Below, one piece after another: positions 1 to 5,330 of a DNA stretch of 5,330 bases. The stretch is from the NCBI GenBank assembly GCA_030271595.1, contig JARXKO010000106.1:1-5330 (forward strand). Direction: 5' to 3'. The stretch's first letter is position 1. Each line of letters begins with the position of its first letter. The notes beneath the pieces are model-generated. The model was not told where the DNA came from and ran no database searches. It saw only the letters and a program-made list of their open reading frames with translations. This DNA comes from Pseudomonadota bacterium. GTDB lineage: Bacteria; Pseudomonadota; Alphaproteobacteria; Sphingomonadales; Sphingomonadaceae. The position numbers and the translations under genes are program-made.

Positions 1-429
1 GGTGAGCCAGCCGGCCATGGCGTGCGCCGCGGCGGCGCGGCCGACGCCGAGCTTGACCGCGATGCCGGCGGCGCGGAGGCGTTTGACGCCCTTTCCCTTG
101 GTCCGCGGATCGGGGTCCTTGAGCGCCGCCACCACCCGCGCCGGGCGCGCCGCGACGAGCAAGTCGGCGCAGGCCGGCCCGCGATCGCTGTCGTGGGCGC
201 AGGGTTCGAGCGTGACATAGACCGTCGAACCCGCGGCGCGCTTGCCTGCAAGCGCTAGTGCAACCGCCTCGGCATGGGGGCGCCCGCCGGCGGCCGTCGC
301 GGCGCGCGCGATCACCCGGCCCCTGGACGAGACGATGACGCACCCGACATTGGGGTTGGGCGCCGAGCGCCCGCGCGCTTCCCGGGCGAGCGCCACCGCC
401 TCGGTCATGAACCGCGCGTCGGGATTCAC
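1..429 (-). CDS. ribD: RibD, deaminase domain (riboflavin biosynthesis), 3' end cut off by the window edge
   Basis: Only the first 143 codons are present; the gene runs off the left edge. They form the N-terminal zinc-dependent deaminase domain of RibD, which deaminates diaminohydroxyphosphoribosylaminopyrimidine in riboflavin synthesis; the C-terminal reductase domain would lie outside the window. Seen: the APNPNVGCVIV substrate-loop motif (residues 23-33), GGRPHAEA (48-55) with zinc ligand His52 and catalytic Glu54, TLEPCAH (73-79) with ligand Cys77, GPACADLL (84-91) with ligand Cys87, and DPDPRTKGKG (105-114). The chosen start is GTG at 429-427, overlapping the upstream stop codon (GTGA). 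Homologues as I recall them begin with a similar 'MNxDARxM' stretch, which favours this over the internal ATG at 408-406 (Met8). There is no strong Shine-Dalgarno, so translational coupling to the upstream gene is inferred. The usual GRGW-like stretch before GGRPHAE reads ARAAT here, which is slightly atypical, but all catalytic residues are intact. Confidence 0.93.
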   Translation of the reverse strand, partial: MNPDARFMTEAVALAREARGRSAPNPNVGCVIVSSRGRVIARAATAAGGRPHAEAVALALAGKRAAGSTVYVTLEPCAHDSDRGPACADLLVAARPARVVAALKDPDPRTKGKGVKRLRAAGIAVKLGVGRAAAAHAMAGWLT

Positions 430-746
430 ATCCCGAGCTCGTTTTCGAGCTTCTGGAATTGCTTTTGCTTTTCGAGCATTGCCGCTTGCTGCTCTGCCTG
501 ATCCTTTTTCTGATCGGCTTCGATGTCCGCGTCGGTACGGTTGGCGGGGTAGTTTTCAACGTAGATGATTTGCGGCGGGGGCGCGGTGTTCATCGTCGAA
601 TCGACCAGGAATTCGATGATGATGATGAGCGTCACCAGGATCGCGAGCGCCAGCCCGACGAGCTGATCACGGCTGCGCTGGCGCATGAACGCACGCAGAT
701 CGGCGAAGGCGACGCGCGGGCTCGACGGCTTGGGGAACCAGGACAT
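426..746 (-). CDS. Uncharacterised small single-pass membrane protein with charged C-terminal helix
   Basis: This is a 106-residue protein of unknown function. Residues 1-27 are basic (K6, R11, R18, R22, R24, R26). A hydrophobic segment at about 29-48 (LVGLALAILVTLIIIIEFLV) follows, then PPPQIIYVENYPANRTDADI (57-76) and a Gln/Glu/Lys-rich, probably helical or coiled-coil tail (about 76-104). By the positive-inside rule the N-terminus should be cytoplasmic and the tail periplasmic. From memory it resembles unnamed sphingomonad proteins with a similar 'IIYV..W..(N)RTDAEI' motif after one membrane helix; I could not check this. The gene lies 68 nt after gltX, and its stop overlaps the ribD start by 4 nt, so it is likely co-expressed with both. 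The ATG at 746-744 has no evident Shine-Dalgarno. A TATTCT hexamer ends 6 nt before the ATG, so a leaderless internal transcript is conceivable. Gene reality is supported by the tight overlap and the coherent protein architecture. Confidence 0.85.
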   Translation of the reverse strand: MSWFPKPSSPRVAFADLRAFMRQRSRDQLVGLALAILVTLIIIIEFLVDSTMNTAPPPQIIYVENYPANRTDADIEADQKKDQAEQQAAMLEKQKQFQKLENELGM

Positions 747-775
747 GGCCCAAGAATAGGGGCGCCCGGCGGCAA

Positions 776-792
776 TCGCCAGTGGCTGGCAA
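776..792. other. Short inverted repeat in the gltX / membrane-protein gap
   Basis: The 68-nt gap 747-814 contains a 7-bp inverted repeat around a 3-nt loop, on the minus strand TTGCCAG-CCA-CTGGCGA, with one G-T pair. It could form a small RNA hairpin after the gltX stop. No T-run follows, so it does not look like an intrinsic terminator. It might stabilise the upstream mRNA end or have no function. Confidence 0.3.
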
Positions 793-814
793 TGGCGAGC
801 CGACCGCCCGTTAT

Positions 815-2134
815 TCAGCGGTGGGCGGCGGCGGTCAGGCGTTCGATCGCGCGATCCTTGCCCATGCGCTCGAGCAGCCCTGCCATTTCGGGACCGCTGT
901 CGCGCCCGGTCAGCGCCAGCCGCAGTGGATGAAACAGCGCGCGGCCGGTGCGGCCGCTACTGTCCTTGAGCGCGCTCGTCAGGGCGCGCCAGGTTTCGCC
1001 ATTCCACTCGAGGTCGCGCGCCAGAGCCGCGGCGTCGCGCGCCAGCAGCCGCTCGTCATGGGCCAAATCGGGTGCGTCGATGTCGCCCGCGACGACGTGC
1101 TGCCAACCGGCGAAATCGGACAGGCGCTCAAGATTGGGGCGGAGCAGGAGCCATTCGGCCTCGCTCGCGCCGCTGGGCAGGCGCTCCGCGACCACTTCAT
1201 AATCCAGCCCGTGGAGCAGCCGGGCATTGATCAGCTCGACCTCATGCGGATCGAAATGCGCCGGCGCCCGGCCGAAATGGGCGAAGTCGAAGCCCGCTGC
1301 GAGAGTGTCCAGCGAGGCCACCGGATCGACCGGCTGCGACGTCCCGATCCGCGCCAGGACCGACAGCAGGGCCATCGGCTCAAGCCCGGCCTCGCGCACG
1401 TCACCAACCCCGTAGGCGCCAAGCCGCTTCGACAATTTGCCCTCGGCAGCAACCAGCAACGCCTCGTGGGCGAAGGCCGGCGGCGGCGCTCCAAGCGCCT
1501 CGAACATCTGGATCTGCGTCGCGCTGTTCGAGACATGGTCCTCGCCGCGAACGATGTGGCTGATGCCAAGGTCGACATCGTCGATCACGCTCGGCAGCAG
1601 ATACAGCCAGCTACCGTCGGCGCGGCGGACAACCGGGTCGCTGAGCAATTTGGGGTCGAAGCTCTGCGGACCGCGGATGAGGTCGGTCCAGCCAATCGCG
1701 CGGTCGTGATCAAGGCGAAAACGCCAGTGCGGCGCGCGGCCCTCGGCCACGGCTGCGTCTTCGGGCTGGCGTTCATAGACCGGCGGCAAGCCGCGCCCGA
1801 GCAGCACCTTGCGCCGCACGTCGAGCTCTTCGGGGGTTTCGTAACAAGCGTAGACCCGCCCGGCCGCCTTGAGCCGCTCGAACTCGCGCTCGTAGAGGTC
1901 GAATCGCTCCGACTGGCGGACGCTTCGGTCGAGGGCGAGGCCGAGCCAGTCGAGATCGTCGCGAATCGCCTGGTCGAAGGCTGCGGTCGAGCGCTCGCCG
2001 TCGGTGTCGTCGATACGCAAAATGAACTCACCGCCATGCTGGCGCGCGAACAAATGATTGTGCAGGGCGGTGCGAATATTGCCGACGTGCAAGCGCCCGG
2101 TCGGTGAGGGAGCGAAGCGGGTTCGAACGGTCAT
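815..2134 (-). CDS. gltX: Glutamate--tRNA ligase (GluRS), short alphaproteobacterial paralog type
   Basis: This is a 439-residue class I aminoacyl-tRNA synthetase that attaches glutamate to tRNA in the cytoplasm. Seen: RFAPSPTGRLHVGNIRTAL (6-24) with the HIGH-type signature as HVGN (16-19), LRIDDTD (39-45), GLPPVYER (115-122), LPSVIDDVDLGISHIVRGEDH (start 180, the active-site strand and following region), the KMSKS-type loop as KLSKR (233-237), and a C-terminal GRTGRALFHPLRLALTG stretch (394-410). It is shorter than the usual ~470 residues. The zinc-binding cysteine cluster found near residue 98 in the E. coli enzyme is reduced to YACYET (95-100) with one Cys, so this subdomain probably binds no zinc. 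Many alphaproteobacteria carry two GltX proteins, and this resembles the shorter one. Whether it charges tRNAGlu, tRNAGln (feeding GatCAB) or both cannot be read here. The ATG overlaps the nadE stop as ATGA and lacks a clear Shine-Dalgarno, indicating coupled translation. Confidence 0.97.
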   Translation of the reverse strand: MTVRTRFAPSPTGRLHVGNIRTALHNHLFARQHGGEFILRIDDTDGERSTAAFDQAIRDDLDWLGLALDRSVRQSERFDLYEREFERLKAAGRVYACYETPEELDVRRKVLLGRGLPPVYERQPEDAAVAEGRAPHWRFRLDHDRAIGWTDLIRGPQSFDPKLLSDPVVRRADGSWLYLLPSVIDDVDLGISHIVRGEDHVSNSATQIQMFEALGAPPPAFAHEALLVAAEGKLSKRLGAYGVGDVREAGLEPMALLSVLARIGTSQPVDPVASLDTLAAGFDFAHFGRAPAHFDPHEVELINARLLHGLDYEVVAERLPSGASEAEWLLLRPNLERLSDFAGWQHVVAGDIDAPDLAHDERLLARDAAALARDLEWNGETWRALTSALKDSSGRTGRALFHPLRLALTGRDSGPEMAGLLERMGKDRAIERLTAAAHR

Positions 2135-3789
2135 GGCTTGCCGGTATGGAAAAAGTTGGTGATCGGGTAGCGCCGGTCGCGGCCGAAATTGCGGCTCCCG
2201 ATCTTGACCCCGGGCGGAGCCTGGCGGCGCTTATATTCGGCGCGCAGCACCTTGCGTTCGATGTCCGCGACCAGCGCTTTGTCGGCGCCGGTCAGGCTGG
2301 CCACCTCGGCGACTGATTTTTCCTGATCGACGAGGCCGTCGAGAATCCGGTCGAGCATCGAATACGGCGGCAGGCTGTCCTCGTCCTTCTGGTCCGGGCG
2401 CAGTTCGGCCGACGGCGGCTTGGCAATTACCCGCTCGGGCATCACGTGGCCCTTGGGCCCAAGCGCGTGGTTCGGGTGGTTGTCGTTGCGCCACTTCGAC
2501 AGCGTGAACACGGTCGACTTGTAGGCGTCCTTGAGCACCGAATAGCCGCCGGCCATGTCGCCGTAGAGCGTGGCATAGCCAACGCTCATCTCGCTCTTGT
2601 TGCCGGTGGTCAAAAGCATCTCGCCATGGGCGTTGCTGAGCGCCATCAGCGTGACCATCCGCAGGCGCGACTGGATATTCTCGGCGGGTGGGCCGGTCAG
2701 CCCGGGCACCATTTTCTCGAACGCCTCGACCCCCGGAATGATGGGGATGACGTCATGGCGGCACCCGAGCAGTTTGGCGCAGGCTTCAGCGTCTTCCAGG
2801 CTTTCAGCTGACGTGTATTTGCTGGGCATCATCACGCAGTGGACGCGCTCGGGGCCAAGCGCATCGACCGCGACCGCGGCGCTCAACGCGCTGTCGATCC
2901 CGCCCGACAGGCCGAGGATCACGCCGGGGAAGCCGTTGCTGTCGACATAGTCGCGTAGCCCTAGCATCATCGCCCGGTACACATCCTCGGGGAATTGGGC
3001 GATCCGCGCCTTGCGACCATCTTCGCAGCGCCAGCCCGTGGTGTCCCCGCTCCATTGCGTCAGCCACAATGCTTCCTCGAAATCGGGCAGATGCACGGCA
3101 AGCTCGCCGTTGCCGTTGATGACGAAACTCGCCCCTTCGAACACCAGCTCGTCCTGGCCGCCGACGCGGTTGAGGTAAGCGATCGCAAGCCCGGTCTCGG
3201 TCACCCTTTGCTCGACCAGGCGGATGCGCTTCTGGTCCTTGTCGAGCTCATAAGGGCTGCCGTTGGGAACGAGCAGGAACTGCGCACCCGCGTCCTTGAG
3301 ATGGGCGCACACCGCCTCGAGCCAGATATCCTCGCAGATCGGAATGCCGATCCTGACGCCTTTATATTCAATCGGCTCGGGCAGCGGCCCTGGCGCGAAC
3401 ACCCGCTTCTCGTCGAAGGTGCCGTAATTGGGCAGTTCGTGCTTCAGCCGGCGGGCAATCAGCCTGCCGCCCTCGGCCAGCATGTAGGCATTATAGACTC
3501 GCCCTTCCTCGGCATGGATCGAGCCAAACAGGATCGCCGGACCGGGCTCGGCGGTGGCATCGATCAGCCGCTCGGACGCTTCCATCGCCCGGCGCACGAA
3601 TTCGGGCTTGAGCACCAGATCTTCGGGCGGATAGCCGGTCATCTGCAGTTCGGGAAACATGATGATGTCGGCGCCCTTGCCCTTGGCGCGCGACTCGACC
3701 ATTGCCGCCATATTGCCGTCGATATCACCGACGCGCTGTTTCAATTGAGCGAGGGCGATGGTCAGGCGAGTGGCGGCGGCGGCGGTCAC
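2131..3789 (-). CDS. nadE: Glutamine-dependent NAD+ synthase, two-domain
   Basis: This is a 552-residue enzyme that makes NAD+ from nicotinate adenine dinucleotide, ATP and glutamine. The N-terminal nitrilase-fold amidase (about 8-260) has the Glu-Lys-Cys triad: Glu47 in [14 protein letters not shown] (45-58), Lys116 in [14 protein letters not shown] (114-127) and Cys152 in GIPICEDIW (148-156). It releases ammonia from glutamine. The C-terminal synthetase domain (about 265-552) has the ATP pyrophosphatase P-loop GLSGGIDS (293-300), TTGNKSE (394-400) and [13 protein letters not shown] (409-421), typical of NadE. Both domains are complete. The start is GTG at 3789-3787, because no other good start lies near the beginning of the conserved [17 protein letters not shown] stretch. 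GGAG (3796-3793) precedes it by only 3 nt, which is a tight spacing. It is the first gene of the minus-strand cluster, overlaps gltX by 4 nt, and is divergent from prs across 93 nt. Confidence 0.97.
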   Translation of the reverse strand: MTAAAATRLTIALAQLKQRVGDIDGNMAAMVESRAKGKGADIIMFPELQMTGYPPEDLVLKPEFVRRAMEASERLIDATAEPGPAILFGSIHAEEGRVYNAYMLAEGGRLIARRLKHELPNYGTFDEKRVFAPGPLPEPIEYKGVRIGIPICEDIWLEAVCAHLKDAGAQFLLVPNGSPYELDKDQKRIRLVEQRVTETGLAIAYLNRVGGQDELVFEGASFVINGNGELAVHLPDFEEALWLTQWSGDTTGWRCEDGRKARIAQFPEDVYRAMMLGLRDYVDSNGFPGVILGLSGGIDSALSAAVAVDALGPERVHCVMMPSKYTSAESLEDAEACAKLLGCRHDVIPIIPGVEAFEKMVPGLTGPPAENIQSRLRMVTLMALSNAHGEMLLTTGNKSEMSVGYATLYGDMAGGYSVLKDAYKSTVFTLSKWRNDNHPNHALGPKGHVMPERVIAKPPSAELRPDQKDEDSLPPYSMLDRILDGLVDQEKSVAEVASLTGADKALVADIERKVLRAEYKRRQAPPGVKIGSRNFGRDRRYPITNFFHTGKP

Positions 3790-3796
3790 GCGCTCC

Positions 3797-3824
3797 GCTT
3801 TAGCGCCGCATCGGCAACGGACAA
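3797..3824 (-). promoter_or_regulatory. Possible nadE promoter (weak)
   Basis: On the minus strand TTGTCC (3824-3819) and TAAAGC (3802-3797) are separated by 16 nt. The matches to TTGACA/TATAAT are only partial. Transcription would begin at about 3790, right at the GTG start, which would give a nearly leaderless mRNA and make the GGAG at 3796-3793 irrelevant. This is a motif guess in a 93-nt region that must contain a nadE promoter if the cluster starts here. Confidence 0.2.
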
Positions 3825-3826
3825 GC

Positions 3827-3856
3827 TTTACGCGGGGGCCCCGGCATCGCTACAGC
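3827..3856 (+). promoter_or_regulatory. Possible prs promoter
   Basis: TTTACG (3827-3832) and TACAGC (3851-3856) are 18 nt apart and partly match the sigma70 boxes. The start would fall near 3862, giving a short leader of about 20 nt that contains the prs ribosome binding site. The proposed -35 lies next to the possible nadE -35 on the other strand. A GGGGCCCC palindrome (3835-3842) sits within the spacer. This is inference from motif and position only. Confidence 0.3.
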
Positions 3857-3868
3857 CGCCCCGACGCT

Positions 3869-3875
3869 GGGGGAA
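3869..3875 (+). promoter_or_regulatory. Ribosome binding site of prs
   Basis: GGGGGAA lies 7 nt before the ATG at 3883. It fixes this ATG as the start and excludes the much longer in-frame upstream extension, which is antisense to nadE. Confidence 0.75.
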
Positions 3876-3882
3876 TCATCAC

Positions 3883-4815
3883 ATGAAACTGCTCGCCGGG
3901 AACAGCAACCTGCCGCTGGCCCGATCGATCGCCGATTATCTGGAGATGCCGCTGACCGACGCCAGCGTTCGCCGCTTCGCCGATGAGGAGGTGTTCGTCG
4001 AGATCAACGAGAATGTCCGCGGCGAGGACGTGTTCGTGCTCCAGTCGACCAGCTTTCCAGCCAATGACAATCTGATGGAGCTGCTGATCTGCATCGATGC
4101 GCTGCGGCGAGCGTCGGCCAAGCGCATCACCGCGGTCCTGCCCTATTTCGGCTATGCCCGGCAGGACCGCAAACCCGGACCACGGACCCCGATTTCAGCC
4201 AAGCTGGTGGCCAATCTGATCACTACCGCGGGCGCCAACCGGGTGCTGTCGATCGACCTCCACGCCGGCCAGATCCAGGGCTTTTTCGACATTCCGACCG
4301 ACAATCTGTTCGCCTCCCCGGTGATTGCAAGCGACATCCACGAGCGCTTCGGCGACCGCGAATTGATGGTCGTTTCGCCCGATGTCGGCGGGGTGGTCCG
4401 CGCCCGAAGCCTGGCCAAGCGGCTCAACAACGCGCCGCTGGCGATCGTCGACAAGCGCCGCGAGCAGGCCGGCGAATCCGAAGTGATGAACATCATCGGC
4501 GAGGTCGAGGGTCGGACCTGCATCCTCATCGACGACATCGTCGATTCGGCCGGGACCCTGTGCAATGCCGCGGTCGCGCTGAAGGAGAAAGGGGCCCTTG
4601 AGGTATTCGCTTATAGCACCCACGGCGTGCTGTCGGGCGGGGCTCAGGAGCGCGTCGCCAAATCCGAGCTGAGCGAATTGGTGGTGACCGATTCGATCCA
4701 GGCGACCGGCAATGGCCACGGCGGCAAGATCCGTCGCCTGTCGATCGCCCCGCTGCTGGCGGAAGCGATCCGCCGAATCAGCGACGAAGCGAGCGTGTCG
4801 AGCCTGTTCGACTGA
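3883..4815 (+). CDS. prs: Ribose-phosphate pyrophosphokinase (PRPP synthetase)
   Basis: This 310-residue enzyme, of normal length for a class I bacterial Prs, transfers pyrophosphate from ATP to ribose 5-phosphate to make PRPP for purine, pyrimidine, histidine, tryptophan and NAD synthesis. Seen: N-terminal [21 protein letters not shown] (61-68), the ATP-binding [10 protein letters not shown] (88-97), [14 protein letters not shown] (125-138) with the conserved His127, the SPDVGG loop (165-170), KRR (191-193) of the catalytic flexible loop, and the ribose-phosphate-binding [13 protein letters not shown] signature (214-226). All key positions are present with no truncation. The start is set by the ribosome binding site at 3869-3875. 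It is divergent from nadE. The next gene, rpmI, begins 144 nt downstream behind its own promoter, so prs is probably a single-gene unit, although no convincing terminator was found after its TGA. Confidence 0.97.
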   Translation: MKLLAGNSNLPLARSIADYLEMPLTDASVRRFADEEVFVEINENVRGEDVFVLQSTSFPANDNLMELLICIDALRRASAKRITAVLPYFGYARQDRKPGPRTPISAKLVANLITTAGANRVLSIDLHAGQIQGFFDIPTDNLFASPVIASDIHERFGDRELMVVSPDVGGVVRARSLAKRLNNAPLAIVDKRREQAGESEVMNIIGEVEGRTCILIDDIVDSAGTLCNAAVALKEKGALEVFAYSTHGVLSGGAQERVAKSELSELVVTDSIQATGNGHGGKIRRLSIAPLLAEAIRRISDEASVSSLFD

Positions 4816-4818
4816 ATC

Positions 4819-4846
4819 TTGCCTTCGCGGCCTCCTCTGCTATAGG
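4819..4846 (+). promoter_or_regulatory. Probable sigma70-type promoter of rpmI-rplT
   Basis: TTGCCT (4819-4824) and TATAGG (4841-4846) are 16 nt apart; shifting the -35 to CTTGCC gives 17. The CTTGCC...GCTATAG pattern fits the alphaproteobacterial housekeeping consensus as I know it. It begins 3 nt after the prs stop codon. The predicted transcription start is near 4853, leaving a leader of roughly 107 nt before rpmI. This is the best-looking promoter in the window. Confidence 0.6.
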
Positions 4847-4867
4847 CGCACCGCTTTCCTAATCATT

Positions 4868-4937
4868 GGAAACGACGAACGGCCCGGCCAGTTAGGGCTG
4901 CCGTGGCAGTTCGATAACGTCGTTCCCGGCTTTGCCG
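4868..4937 (+). promoter_or_regulatory. Structured 5' leader of rpmI-rplT, candidate ribosomal-protein autoregulation site
   Basis: By eye the leader can fold into a closing stem of 4868-4877 with 4918-4926 (9 bp with one bulged A). Inside it are two competing options: CGGCCC/GGGCTG (4880-4885 with 4895-4900), or ACGGC/GCCGT (4879-4883 with 4900-4904). A CTGC-CGTG-GCAG hairpin (4898-4909) overlaps both. A further CGGC-TTT-GCCG hairpin (4927-4937) sits about 12 nt before the AGGAGA ribosome binding site (4949-4954). No T-run follows, so control would more likely act on translation. In E. coli and Bacillus, L20 represses this operon through leader RNA; extending that to this leader is inference. 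Confidence 0.4.
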
Positions 4938-4959
4938 AGGGACACATCAGGAGACGAAA

Positions 4960-5163
4960 ATGCCCAAGCTCAAGACCAAGAGCGGCGTCAAGAAACGCTT
5001 CACGCTCACGGCGTCTGGCAAGTTGAAGCACGGGGTCGCTGGAAAGCGCCACCGCCTCATCAGCCACAACGCCAAATATATCCGCCAGAACCGCGGCACC
5101 GAAGTGCTCGACAAGGCCGACACGGCCCGAGTCAAGCTCTGGGCCCCTTACGGCCTCAACTAG
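4960..5163 (+). CDS. rpmI: Large-subunit ribosomal protein L35 (bL35)
   Basis: This 67-residue, strongly basic protein is the full expected length for bL35, a small component of the 50S subunit. Seen: the MPKLKTKSGVKKRF start (1-14), TASGKLKH (17-24) and KRHRLISHNAKYIRQNRG (29-46), all characteristic of the family. AGGAGA (4949-4954) lies 5 nt before the ATG. It is followed 13 nt later by rplT, the conserved partner. infC, which precedes rpmI in E. coli, is not here; prs occupies that side instead. Confidence 0.97.
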   Translation: MPKLKTKSGVKKRFTLTASGKLKHGVAGKRHRLISHNAKYIRQNRGTEVLDKADTARVKLWAPYGLN

Positions 5164-5166
5164 GAG
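5162..5166 (+). promoter_or_regulatory. Ribosome binding site of rplT overlapping the rpmI stop codon
   Basis: AGGAG shares its first two bases with the TAG stop of rpmI and lies 10 nt before the rplT ATG. Ribosomes ending rpmI would therefore be placed on the rplT initiation site, consistent with coupled, matched synthesis of L35 and L20. Confidence 0.65.
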
Positions 5167-5176
5167 CTAGCGAACC

Positions 5177-5330
5177 ATGACAAGAGTCAAACGGGGCGTA
5201 ACCACCCGCTCCAAGCACAAGCGGATCTTGGACAATGCGAAGGGCTATTATGGCCGCCGCAAGAACACCATCCGAATCGCCCGCCAGGCCGTCGAAAAGG
5301 CCGGGCAATATGCCTATCGCGACCGCAAGG
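5177..5330 (+). CDS. rplT: Large-subunit ribosomal protein L20 (bL20), 3' end cut off by the window edge
   Basis: The first 51 codons of bL20 (about 119 residues in full) are present and the gene runs off the right edge. bL20 is an early-assembly 23S rRNA-binding protein of the 50S subunit and, in the species studied, the repressor of its own operon. Seen: [18 protein letters not shown] (1-18), [10 protein letters not shown] (21-30) and the basic helix [20 protein letters not shown] (32-51), which match the long N-terminal extension that threads into rRNA. The frame is open to the edge. In related genomes pheS-pheT often follow, but that lies beyond this window. Confidence 0.96.
   Translation, partial: MTRVKRGVTTRSKHKRILDNAKGYYGRRKNTIRIARQAVEKAGQYAYRDRK

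Noticed and set aside
776..792. The inverted repeat after gltX as an intrinsic terminator.
   Set aside because: The stem is short and no T-run follows on the minus strand. The next gene is close and probably cotranscribed.
782..2107. A 441-codon open frame on the plus strand opposite gltX.
   Set aside because: It is antisense to an unmistakable gltX along its whole length. Long open frames opposite GC-rich genes are expected from third-position GC bias, and its translation has no recognisable motif.
2995..3882. In-frame upstream extension of prs on the plus strand, giving a 606-residue reading frame.
   Set aside because: The extension is antisense to nadE and has no family resemblance. The good ribosome binding site and the canonical Prs N-terminus place the start at 3883.
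4195..4719. A 174-codon minus-strand frame opposite prs, and similar shorter ones.
   Set aside because: These are shadows of the prs coding sequence caused by GC-skewed codons, with no motif or ribosome binding site support.
4866..4917. Tiny open frames in the rpmI leader (TTG at 4866, GTG at 4903) as a possible leader peptide.
   Set aside because: They have 9 and 4 codons, non-ATG starts, no ribosome binding site and no run of regulatory codons.
1..5330. Search for mobile elements, CRISPR-type repeats, tRNA genes, toxin-antitoxin or defence genes.
   Set aside because: None seen. The window is almost fully occupied by conserved housekeeping genes with uniform GC-rich composition and no long direct or inverted repeats.

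Overview
The window is GC-rich chromosomal housekeeping DNA from an alphaproteobacterium, most likely a sphingomonad (Sphingomonas/Sphingomicrobium-like). This placement rests on the shape of the proteins as I recall the families: a ~440-residue GluRS of the alphaproteobacterial second-paralog type, a 552-residue two-domain NadE, and a small membrane protein resembling uncharacterised sphingomonad proteins. No database search was possible. I see no mobile element, CRISPR array, tRNA, rRNA, phage gene or defence gene.

Layout. The left 3.8 kb is a minus-strand cluster read from right to left: nadE (3789-2131), gltX (2134-815), a small single-pass membrane protein (746-426) and ribD (429 to the left edge, incomplete). 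nadE/gltX and membrane protein/ribD overlap by 4 nt each, and 68 nt separate gltX from the membrane-protein gene, so the four are probably one transcription unit, perhaps with an internal start in the 68-nt gap. A 93-nt divergent intergenic region (3790-3882) separates nadE from plus-strand prs (3883-4815). A 144-nt intergenic region (4816-4959) then holds a good sigma70-type promoter and a potentially structured leader ahead of rpmI (4960-5163) and rplT (5177 to the right edge, incomplete).

How the genes relate. prs makes PRPP, used for nucleotides, histidine, tryptophan and the quinolinate step of NAD synthesis. nadE, transcribed divergently from prs, performs the last step of NAD synthesis. 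gltX charges tRNA with glutamate, ribD belongs to riboflavin/FAD synthesis, and rpmI-rplT encode two large-subunit ribosomal proteins. The theme is cofactor supply and translation capacity.

Novelty. Most of the window is ordinary. The parts worth a second look are the rpmI-rplT leader (candidate L20 autoregulation site), the uncharacterised membrane protein translationally coupled to ribD, and the compact nadE/prs divergent control region. I found no evidence for an undescribed multi-gene system.
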